A stretch of 64,000 bases of DNA from JAAXKN01 sp036261625 (lineage in GTDB: Bacteria > Bacteroidota > Ignavibacteria > Ignavibacteriales > SURF-24), in the NCBI GenBank assembly GCA_036261625.1, contig DATAKL010000012.1:1-64000 (forward strand), read 5' to 3'. A model generated the notes under the pieces. The model searched no databases. It was not told the origin of the DNA and saw only the letters and a program-made list of their open reading frames with translations. Numbering within the stretch: position 1 is the first letter of the stretch; each line of letters begins with the position of its first letter. Shown here in pieces: positions 27,038-34,758 of this stretch. A program made the position numbers and the translations under genes.

Positions 27038-28630
27038 ATGGAAAATGATATTATTGGAACATCCGGCGGAGATGATGCTTCCAGAGAAAAAGAGCGTGCT
27101 CTTTTACTGGAAAAAGACGGTATAATAATATCGCTGAAGCAGGAAAATGAAAGGCTCCTGGCAGAGTTGGGAGCTATGCGCAGACAGATACAGCTCCTGG
27201 AATATATTAAAACCGCTGCAGATCACTTCCCTCATGTTATTGCCCTTTACGATTCGGAAAGAAGGTTTATTTTCGTGAACGGCTATGCACAGGAAATGAC
27301 GGGGCTTTCTTTAACTGACTTCATCGGCAAAAAGGATGAGGAAATCTTCCCCCGGAGCGTAACCAGCTGCTACCTGCCTGTTTTATTAAAAGCGACCGAA
27401 ACGCTAAGGCCGCAGATAAAGGAATGTACAATCAAGTTCAGGTCAAAGAAAACCCTTATACTGAGCTTTATTCCCATGCTGGATGATGAGGGACGCCTTT
27501 ACAGGATTATGTGCAATTCCTTTGATATTACCAACCGCAAAAGTGCCGAAGACGACCTGGTAAAGTCTGAACTCATGTTCCGTAAGGTCTGGGAAAGCTC
27601 CTTCGACGGCATGCGCCTGATAGATAAAAACGGGATAATGGTAAAGGTAAACGACGCCTTCTGCAATATGGTCGGGATGGCAAAAGAGGAGCTTGAAGGT
27701 CAGCTGTTTACTAAAATCTACAAAACTTCTCACGAAGAACTTCTTAAGAAGGCAATTAACAGGATTGCAACCAGGACAACTGTTCCCCGCTACGTTGAAA
27801 AGTTCAACCTCTGGAACGGCAGAATCGTCTGGTTTGAGGTTTCCAATAATCTCCTTAGTGTTTCACGTTCCTCCCCCATGCTCTTAAGCATTTTCAGGGA
27901 CATATCGCAGAGGAAGCTTTTTGAAGACAAATTAAACAGAACCATTCAGAAACTTGAGGAGTCGAACCGCGAACTCGAGCAGTTTGCTTACGTTGCCTCG
28001 CACGACCTGCAGGAGCCCTTGAGGATGGTATCGAACTATACGCAGCTGCTGGCAAAACGTTATCAGTCGAGGCTTGATGAGACCGGGCGCGAATTTATAA
28101 ACTTTGCCGTCAGCGGAGCCATGCGGATGCAGTCGCTTATTAAGGATCTGCTTGCATATTCCAGGGTTACCACAAAGGCAAGGCCTTTTGAGCCAACGGA
28201 CTCAGGTGCGGTCCTGAAAGAGGTGCTGCTGGATCTGAAATTTGCAGTTGAGGAAAGCAAGGCCCAAATCACTTCAGAAGAGCTTCCTTTGGTTATGGCC
28301 GACCGCACGCAGTTCAGGCAGCTGCTGCAGAACCTTTTATCGAATTCCCTGAAATTCCGCACAGAAAAGCCGCCTGAAATCCATATCAGCGCCGAACAAA
28401 GGGAAGGTGAATGGCTCTTTAAGATTACTGATAACGGCATTGGCATAGACCCGCAGTATTTCGAGCGCATTTTCATGCTCTTTCAGCGCCTGCACGACAG
28501 CGGTACGTATCCCGGTACCGGAATCGGCCTTGCCATATGCAAAAAAATTATTGAACGCCACGGGGGGCGCATGTATGTGGAATCGGAACCCGGACGCGGC
28601 ACTAGCTTCTACTTCACAATTCCCAAATGA
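27038..28630 (+). CDS. PAS-PAS sensor histidine kinase (HDLQEP type)
   Basis: A 530-residue soluble kinase: coiled coil (12-60), PAS (65-175), PAS (180-300), HisKA with FAYVASHDLQEPLRMV, and HATPase_c (LLSNSLKFRT, DNGIGIDPQYF, GTGIGLAICKKIIERHGG). The second PAS shows a strong similarity to the first PAS of the kinase at 4667 (WESSFDGMRLIDKNG compared with WENLFDGMRIVNSEG). No clear ribosome site is seen at the ATG. It is divergent from ric and may sense a related stress. Confidence 0.9.
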   Translation: MENDIIGTSGGDDASREKERALLLEKDGIIISLKQENERLLAELGAMRRQIQLLEYIKTAADHFPHVIALYDSERRFIFVNGYAQEMTGLSLTDFIGKKDEEIFPRSVTSCYLPVLLKATETLRPQIKECTIKFRSKKTLILSFIPMLDDEGRLYRIMCNSFDITNRKSAEDDLVKSELMFRKVWESSFDGMRLIDKNGIMVKVNDAFCNMVGMAKEELEGQLFTKIYKTSHEELLKKAINRIATRTTVPRYVEKFNLWNGRIVWFEVSNNLLSVSRSSPMLLSIFRDISQRKLFEDKLNRTIQKLEESNRELEQFAYVASHDLQEPLRMVSNYTQLLAKRYQSRLDETGREFINFAVSGAMRMQSLIKDLLAYSRVTTKARPFEPTDSGAVLKEVLLDLKFAVEESKAQITSEELPLVMADRTQFRQLLQNLLSNSLKFRTEKPPEIHISAEQREGEWLFKITDNGIGIDPQYFERIFMLFQRLHDSGTYPGTGIGLAICKKIIERHGGRMYVESEPGRGTSFYFTIPK

Positions 28631-28717
28631 TTGAATTCGGTTCCTTTTTCATGCCGGATTTTGTCTTTTAAGCATTTCTTTTTTACTTTATAAAATACTT
28701 ACAAATGTTAAAATGTA

Positions 28718-30490
28718 ATGATTTTACAAATTTATTTAGAAGTTATTTTAAAGCTCAAAAAGATACTCAGCCCAAGACAGTTCCTTATTGTTTCCAGTGT
28801 TCTGGTCGGCCTTACGGCAGGTATTTTTTCCGCGGTGCTGAAGGCTGTTGTACATTACATTCACCACCTGCTGACGCATGATTATGGTTTTAAGATGCAG
28901 GAGTATCTCTATCTCATTTTTCCTGCATTCGGCATTGTACTGACTGTAGCATACATAAAAATATTTCTTAAAGGCAGGTTCGGGCGCGGTGCGGCACACA
29001 TACTGGGTACTATTGCCAGGCGTTCAGGCCTGGTTGAGCGTGTTACAATGTACTCGCATATGGTTACAAGCGCCCTTACGGTCGGCTTCGGAGGCTCGGC
29101 AGGTCTGGAAGCCCCTATTCTTGTTACCGGTGCCGCAATCGGCTCAAACTACAGCCGTGTCAACCAGATGGATTATAAGGAAAGGATACTGCTTTTAGGC
29201 TGCGGAGCCGCGGCAGGTATAGCAGCGGTTTTTGACGCCCCGATTGCTGGAATGATGTTTTCGCTCGAGGTTCTTATTCCCGAAATTACAATTTCCTCAT
29301 TTGTCCCCTTGATTATCTCTGCAGCCACTGGAGCCTTATGTTCAAAGATAATATTACAGGAAGGAATACTTTTTACATTCAGCCTGAGGCAGCCCTTTGA
29401 CTATACGAATGTGCCTTATTACATTCTGCTTGGGCTTCTGGCGGGGCTGGTTTCATTATATTATGCAAGGATGTTTTACAGAATTGAAAGCCTTTTCCGC
29501 CCTCTTGAAAGCAGGAACTATCTGAAGGCTGTAATAGGCGGCCTGGCACTTGCTGTACTGATATTTCTTTTCCCCCCGCTTCTGGGCGAGGGATATTCAA
29601 GTGTCCTTCTTTTAGCCGAGGGGCACACGGCACAGCTTTTCGAGCGCAGCCTTTTCTTCCCTTTCAGGCAGAACGAGTGGTTTGTTGCAGCCTTCATCGG
29701 CGCAATTGCCTTTATTAAAGTGATTGCCTCGGGTCTTACGCTCGGCAGCGGGGGCAACGGAGGTAACTTTGCACCCTCGCTTTTCGTGGGGGCATTCCTG
29801 GGTTCTTTCTTCGCAAGGGTTATAAATCTTTTGGGCTTTACACATCTGCCCGAGAGCAATTTTACTATTGTGGGAATGGCAGGCATCATGAGCGGAGTAA
29901 TGTATGCCCCGTTAACCGGCATATTCCTAATAGCTGAAGCCACCGGAGGCTACGAGCTGATGATACCGCTTATGATTGTATCGGCACTTGCTTACGCTAT
30001 TGTAAAGCATTTTGAACCCTTTTCAATGGATACGCGAGAACTTGCCCGTTTCGGGCTTCTTCATAACAGGGACAGGAGTATTCTTACACTTATGCATACT
30101 TCGGATCTGATTGAATCAGATTTTGCCAGTGTTAATGCAAAAGCCAGCATCATGGAGCTTCTTCACACGATAGCTCATTCAAAACGCAATCTTTTCCCGA
30201 TTGTGGATGACAGCAACAATCTGATCGGGGTAATTTCACTTGAAAGCATAAGGGAGCTGCTCTTTGAGCTGGAAAATTACAAGGAAATTCCTGCAATCGA
30301 CCTTATGAGCCAGCCCGAGGCAATAGTAGAACTTAACGAAGAGATGAGTTCGGTAATGAAAAAGTTCGACGAAACCGGGAGCTGGAACCTGCCTGTCGTA
30401 AATAACGGCAAATACGTGGGCTTTGTCTCAAAGTCGAGCATATTCACCAAATACCGCGACAGCATAATCAGGAGCAACGTTGAAAGATAG
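28718..30490 (+). CDS. CLC-family chloride channel/antiporter with CBS domains
   Basis: A 590-residue inner-membrane anion transporter. About the first 440 residues hold the repeated helices, with GSAGLEAP (the gating glutamate is kept in the GREGP position) and GSGGNGGNFAPSLFVGA (the second selectivity segment). The usual N-terminal GSGIP reads FGRGAAHIL, so the chloride-coordinating serine seems absent. Two CBS domains follow at about 465-585 (LMHTSDLI, FPIVDD, LPVVNNGKYVGFVS) and may bind adenine nucleotides. It begins 87 bases after the kinase gene and ends five bases from the convergent kinase gene. Confidence 0.93.
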   Translation: MILQIYLEVILKLKKILSPRQFLIVSSVLVGLTAGIFSAVLKAVVHYIHHLLTHDYGFKMQEYLYLIFPAFGIVLTVAYIKIFLKGRFGRGAAHILGTIARRSGLVERVTMYSHMVTSALTVGFGGSAGLEAPILVTGAAIGSNYSRVNQMDYKERILLLGCGAAAGIAAVFDAPIAGMMFSLEVLIPEITISSFVPLIISAATGALCSKIILQEGILFTFSLRQPFDYTNVPYYILLGLLAGLVSLYYARMFYRIESLFRPLESRNYLKAVIGGLALAVLIFLFPPLLGEGYSSVLLLAEGHTAQLFERSLFFPFRQNEWFVAAFIGAIAFIKVIASGLTLGSGGNGGNFAPSLFVGAFLGSFFARVINLLGFTHLPESNFTIVGMAGIMSGVMYAPLTGIFLIAEATGGYELMIPLMIVSALAYAIVKHFEPFSMDTRELARFGLLHNRDRSILTLMHTSDLIESDFASVNAKASIMELLHTIAHSKRNLFPIVDDSNNLIGVISLESIRELLFELENYKEIPAIDLMSQPEAIVELNEEMSSVMKKFDETGSWNLPVVNNGKYVGFVSKSSIFTKYRDSIIRSNVER

Positions 30491-30495
30491 TTATC

Positions 30496-32886
30496 TTAAG
30501 ACGGCAGAGTAAAAAAGAAGCTACTTCCCCTGCCCGGTTCAGATTCAACCCAGATCTCACCTGAGTGTCTTTCAACAATTTTCTTGCATATTGCCAGTCC
30601 TATGCCTGTTCCAGGATATTTTTCCCTTTCATGGAGCCTCTGGAAGATGACAAAGATCCTCTCAAAGAATTCCTTTTCTATTCCGATGCCGTTGTCGATT
30701 ATATGAAACTGCCAGTAGCGGCCTTTGGCTTCGGCTCCTATTGTAATTTCCGGTCTGCTGCTGTTTCTGAATTTTATGGCATTCTGTATGAGATTCTGGA
30801 AAAGGCGCCTTATCTGGGTTTTATCGCCGGTTACAACGGGCAGATATCCGGTTTTTATCACGGCATCCTCTTCACTTATTTTTATTTTCAGGTCGGTCAC
30901 CACGTCTTCCAGGACATTCTTAGTATCCACTTTTTCAAAGGTCTCGGCTTTTGTGGTAATTCTTGAATACTGCAGCAGGTCCATTACAAGCTGCTGCATG
31001 CGCATTCCGCCTTCTGAAATATAGCCAAGGTAGTCCTCCGCCTTTTTGTCGAATTTATCTTTGTATTTTTTTTCCAGCAGCTGCGCATAGCTCCTGATCA
31101 TGCGTATCGGCTCCTGCAGGTCGTGCGAGGCAATGTATGCAAAGTGCTCAAGATCCTGATTAGAGCGCTTAAGCATCTCTTCGGTGTGTCTTCTGATCTC
31201 AATTTCCTGCAGTTTTTCCCTGTAAAGCCTTGCATTATCTATTCTCTGAGCTATTCTGCCTGAAATTTCCTCCAGAAAACTTATATCCTCAGATGAGATC
31301 TTCCGGTTCCCCTTTTTCCCTATTAAAACAAGGACTCCCAGGACTCTATCATCCAGCTTTACGGGTACTGCAAGCATTGAGTCTGCCTCAAGTCTTTTCA
31401 GATAGTTTTTAAGTTCCTGATTTCCATGTACCGCCGAATCAATTTTCTGGCTTAGATTCGTAACAAGTACAGAACTGCTCCTCCTGATTGCCTGTCCTAT
31501 AATTCCCTCTTTTGAATAATGCAAAATTTCAGCGGACATTTCTTTTAACACCTTTAGCGTTTCACTTTCCGGGCTGTAAGCCGAGCGGTAAATGGTAAAG
31601 TCTCCGTCTTCCGATGTAAGGCCCAAGGCTGCAGCGTAGCCGCTATAATCACTGGCAAACTTAACGCCTGTTTCAATTACAGCCTGGAAATCCAGTTCCA
31701 CCTCGGAGAGTGCCTTGGATACCGCAGAAAGCTGTTCGGCACGTACTCTTCTTGTTTCCAGCTCCTCTTCTACCTTTTTATGATGCGAGAGGTCCTCAGC
31801 CACGCTGACAAAATAGACCAGGTTATTTGAATATTCGCTTGCAAGAGAGCAGTTAAGAAGCACCCACTGGACTTTACCGTCCTTACGGACATACCTTTTT
31901 TCCATGGAAAAGTAGCGGATTTCGCCCGAGAGGAGCTTCCTTTTATTTTCTAGTTCCTTTACAAGGTCATCAGGATGGGTAACATCGATATATGAAAGGT
32001 TCTTCAGTTCTTCACGGCTAAAGCCCAGGAGTTCGCAGTACCTGTCGTTCATGCGCAGCCAGGTGCCGTCGGGCAATGTATGAGCAACTCCGGCAGAAGC
32101 AAATTCAAAAGTTTTCCTGAATCTTTCCTCACTTTCCTTCAAGGCCTCTTCAAAGCGTTTCCTTTGGGTCACATCAACTGCCGTTGTAATGACAGCCCTC
32201 CTGCCGTCAGGCAGATGGCCGAACTGTGCCGAGCTGAAATTCCAGATCCTTTTTTCCCCGTTTTTGTGGTAAATTGTAAATTCCCCGAAAGTGGTCTTCC
32301 CCTTTTTCTTAAAAACTTCAACGATACTTGCAGTCATCTTATGCTGCCGGTCCCTGTAAGCCCTGGCCGCCCAGTCGGCAACTGTAGGTATATCCTCTAG
32401 TGTATAGCCTGAGAGCTCAGTCCATGCATCATTTATCGAGATCACCTCCCCGTCTTCGGCTCTTACCATTGCCGGCAGGGGGTTGTACCTTATGGCGTTA
32501 CTGAGCTGATTTTCGCGTTCTTTTAAGAGTCCTGCAGCTTCTTTTCTTTTGACCAGGTAATAAGTTACCGAAATCAGCACCAGGATACCAAGGAGCCGGT
32601 TTGTAAGCAGGACATCAAACGGAAAAATTCCCGAAGGCTTTATAAAGAGATTTGCCAGAATTAGTGCTATATAGAAAACCGACAGCATATAAGCATGCAA
32701 ATCCTTTTTAAGCTTCCAGCTAAGTCCCGTCATAGGCAGGATATAGAGCACCCAGACAATCCTTCCTTTCAGGAGCATTAAGTCTAAGGCAAACACCAGT
32801 GCCGTGAAGATGACAAGAAATATGTAATATAGTCTGGAATTTTCCAGCTTTTCCAGAAAATTCCTTATTTCAGCTTTTTTTTGCAT
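30496..32886 (-). CDS. Membrane PAS/GAF sensor histidine kinase (HDLQEP type)
   Basis: A 796-residue kinase with about four N-terminal transmembrane helices (about 20-110), PAS (125-245), PAS (250-375), GAF (390-550), HisKA (FAYIASHDLQEPIRMI) and HATPase_c (LIQNAIKFRN, DNGIGIEKEFF, GTGIGLAICKKIVERHSG). Its last 230 residues are closely related to those of the kinases at 22444 and 27038, so these three look like recent paralogues with different input domains. No receiver is attached. Confidence 0.92.
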   Translation of the reverse strand: MQKKAEIRNFLEKLENSRLYYIFLVIFTALVFALDLMLLKGRIVWVLYILPMTGLSWKLKKDLHAYMLSVFYIALILANLFIKPSGIFPFDVLLTNRLLGILVLISVTYYLVKRKEAAGLLKERENQLSNAIRYNPLPAMVRAEDGEVISINDAWTELSGYTLEDIPTVADWAARAYRDRQHKMTASIVEVFKKKGKTTFGEFTIYHKNGEKRIWNFSSAQFGHLPDGRRAVITTAVDVTQRKRFEEALKESEERFRKTFEFASAGVAHTLPDGTWLRMNDRYCELLGFSREELKNLSYIDVTHPDDLVKELENKRKLLSGEIRYFSMEKRYVRKDGKVQWVLLNCSLASEYSNNLVYFVSVAEDLSHHKKVEEELETRRVRAEQLSAVSKALSEVELDFQAVIETGVKFASDYSGYAAALGLTSEDGDFTIYRSAYSPESETLKVLKEMSAEILHYSKEGIIGQAIRRSSSVLVTNLSQKIDSAVHGNQELKNYLKRLEADSMLAVPVKLDDRVLGVLVLIGKKGNRKISSEDISFLEEISGRIAQRIDNARLYREKLQEIEIRRHTEEMLKRSNQDLEHFAYIASHDLQEPIRMIRSYAQLLEKKYKDKFDKKAEDYLGYISEGGMRMQQLVMDLLQYSRITTKAETFEKVDTKNVLEDVVTDLKIKISEEDAVIKTGYLPVVTGDKTQIRRLFQNLIQNAIKFRNSSRPEITIGAEAKGRYWQFHIIDNGIGIEKEFFERIFVIFQRLHEREKYPGTGIGLAICKKIVERHSGEIWVESEPGRGSSFFFTLPS

Positions 32887-33012
32887 GTTTTCCTAACAAT
32901 CGCACATGTTAGTCGTTTATATTTCAATGCATCGGGGGATCAAATAGTTCATCTTCAGTGTGGGAAAATTGATCCCCTTTAACATTTTCTTCATCCCTGC
33001 TATAACCTGCTG

Positions 33013-33040
33013 CCGGGAGATGAAGATTGTCATCCCCCGG
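33013..33040 (-). terminator. Hairpin after the HHE gene
   Basis: CCGGG-a-GATGA and TCATC-c-CCCGG form an imperfect ten-pair stem directly downstream of the repaired stop of the HHE gene on the minus strand. A second inverted repeat, GGGGATCAA with TTGATCCCC near 32935-32984, lies beyond it. Neither has a long T-run on the minus strand. Confidence 0.5.
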
Positions 33041-33046
33041 AAAGGT

Positions 33047-33500
33047 TTAATGTGTGCTTCTTAACTCTATAAGTTCTCGTTTTTTCTCTTCCAGCTGGTT
33101 TGCAGTCTGGTTAAGCAGATCTTTTGAAAGGACCTTCGGCACTTCGGGAAAAAGTTAGTTTCCTCCTCATTTATATGGTGTTCCACGTTTTCACGGCATA
33201 CTTTCAGCTTGGGCATTTGTTCTGCGGTATTCTTTGGGTCCAGATTGAGTTCTTTGAGTATTTCTCTTACAACTTGGTGTTCCTCGATCCCCTCCAGAGT
33301 AAGTTCGTGCGTTTCTTTTTTGAAATGAGGTTCAGGTAAAACACAGTTTCTTCGATATTCATGTGCATTTCAAGCGTCTGCAATGGCCTGTTGAAATTCT
33401 CATCCAGCTTCCCGTCTTTTTTCCTGTAAGAGAATTCAACTTCCCTGGAAATTTTCATAATTTCCCTGTGATCTCTTTTCAAAAGATCCAAGGCATCCAT
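33047..33500 (-). pseudogene. Hemerythrin/HHE-domain protein, two frameshifts
   Basis: The first frame gives MDALDLLKRDH and EMHMNIEETVFY, an HHE opening, then stops early. Adding one C in TACCTG near 33337 continues the frame as YPEPHFKKETHEL and EGIEEHQVVREIL. Adding one G in AAGTGC near 33146 gives FFPKVPKVLSKDLL and a natural stop at 33047. The repaired protein has about 151 residues and all expected histidine and glutamate ligands (DH, EMH, EEH, EHH). Both lesions are single-base losses, so this is either a recent pseudogene or an assembly error. It sits between a kinase gene and the CarH-like regulator gene. Confidence 0.75.
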
Positions 33501-33706
33501 ATGAATTTCTTCCTGATTATTTCATTTTGACGTATGTTTTATATTTTAATAAATGCTTCAGCCAAGCGAAATGTATTAATTTTGGATTAATAATTCCCCG
33601 CACTCCTCAGGGAATTCTTTCAACTGAATTGCTGCCTTCCGGAAGCTTTTTTTAAGGACAACTGGAAATCTGCCGACTGAGCCCGGCAGCCTTTGCCGTC
33701 AGTTCT

Positions 33707-34630
33707 TTACTTTATAAGGCTGCTGAGCAATTTCCTGAAGGTCCAGAAATCTTCTATGAGCATGAAGCCTTCCTTATATAGAATTTCTTTGTAAAGGTGT
33801 GCAGCCCGGCCTCCAACGATTACAGCCTTTCCTTTTAACAGTTTGCCGAGTGCCTGTAGCTCATTCGGGACACCTTCCTCATCGGGATATACAATGCTCA
33901 GGCAGACTGCCTTTGACAGTGAATATTTTGCAGCCGCCACAATCTCCTCTGCCGGAAGGTCGGGCCCCAGTTCAACTACATTCCACCCTTCTGATGCGGC
34001 AACAACTCCTGCAAGAAGAGACCCGAGTTCGTGCATCTGCCCTCTAGGAGTACAGACAAGAACAACGGGCGCATATGGTGAGACCTTATACCTCAGTACC
34101 AGATCTTTCAGGAAAGCAGCTAAAACAGAACTTGCCATATGCTCCTGTGCTATTCTCAATTCCCCGTTATACCAGTCTTCACCTATTTTATGTATAAGGG
34201 GAATTATGAGACCGTTAAGCAGTTCATCTAACCCCATGTCAACAGCCCCCTTTTCCAGAGTGCTTTCAAGCATTGAGGGGTCGTAACTGCTTATTGCCTT
34301 AAGACTTGCCTGCAGAAACAGCCCTGACTTAAGTGCAGAAACAGGACGGGATTCATTACTTTCAGGAGATTTTCCCTGTTGCCGGGCATTGAGTCTTTTA
34401 AGTTCCTCAATTGATAGGGAGGCAATATTGCTGATTGTGCTGCCATTTTTTACAGCCTCGCCAAGGAGCCTCAACTTTTCAACCTCAGCATCCGAGTACA
34501 CCCTGCGGTTGGTTTCGGTCCTCTGGGGACTTAGAATATTGTATCTCCTCTCCCAGGCTCTTATAACATAGGGGCTTACTCCGCTCAGCCTGGAGGCGGT
34601 TTTAATTGAATATTTAGTGTCGTTATTCAC
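33707..34630 (-). CDS. MerR-type regulator with cobalamin-binding domain (CarH/LitR-like)
   Basis: A 307-residue transcription factor. Residues 5-75 are a MerR winged helix-turn-helix (KTASRLSGVSP, RAWERRY, NRRVYSDAEVEKL). Residues 100-180 are the helical cap and about 190-305 the B12-binding Rossmann domain. W153 and E163-H164 fit the W-x9-EH motif of light-sensing CarH, and H200 in MHELG is at the place of the lower axial cobalamin ligand. It could therefore be a light-sensitive adenosylcobalamin repressor. The start is GTG, preceded by AAGGGAA. It is divergent from the TonB receptor gene, its likely target. Confidence 0.9.
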   Translation of the reverse strand: MNNDTKYSIKTASRLSGVSPYVIRAWERRYNILSPQRTETNRRVYSDAEVEKLRLLGEAVKNGSTISNIASLSIEELKRLNARQQGKSPESNESRPVSALKSGLFLQASLKAISSYDPSMLESTLEKGAVDMGLDELLNGLIIPLIHKIGEDWYNGELRIAQEHMASSVLAAFLKDLVLRYKVSPYAPVVLVCTPRGQMHELGSLLAGVVAASEGWNVVELGPDLPAEEIVAAAKYSLSKAVCLSIVYPDEEGVPNELQALGKLLKGKAVIVGGRAAHLYKEILYKEGFMLIEDFWTFRKLLSSLIK

Positions 34631-34695
34631 TGTAAAATTCCCTTTGTTGACTATATGTATAAAATATAATAAATTAATTTAAGAATTGGAACTAA

Positions 34696-34727
34696 TTTGT
34701 TTAGACAAAAGTTATACAAGATATAAG
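34696..34727 (+). promoter_or_regulatory. Putative promoter and operator for the TonB receptor gene
   Basis: TTTGT-TTAG-ACAAA at 34696-34709 is a perfect five-base inverted repeat. It overlaps TTGTTT (34698-34703), which lies 18 bases from TATAAG (34722-34727). This would put transcription about 25 bases before the gene at 34759. Its place in the divergent region makes it a candidate site for the CarH-like regulator. Confidence 0.35.
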
Positions 34728-34758
34728 GCTAATATCAAAATTTTTAGGGGATAATGAA

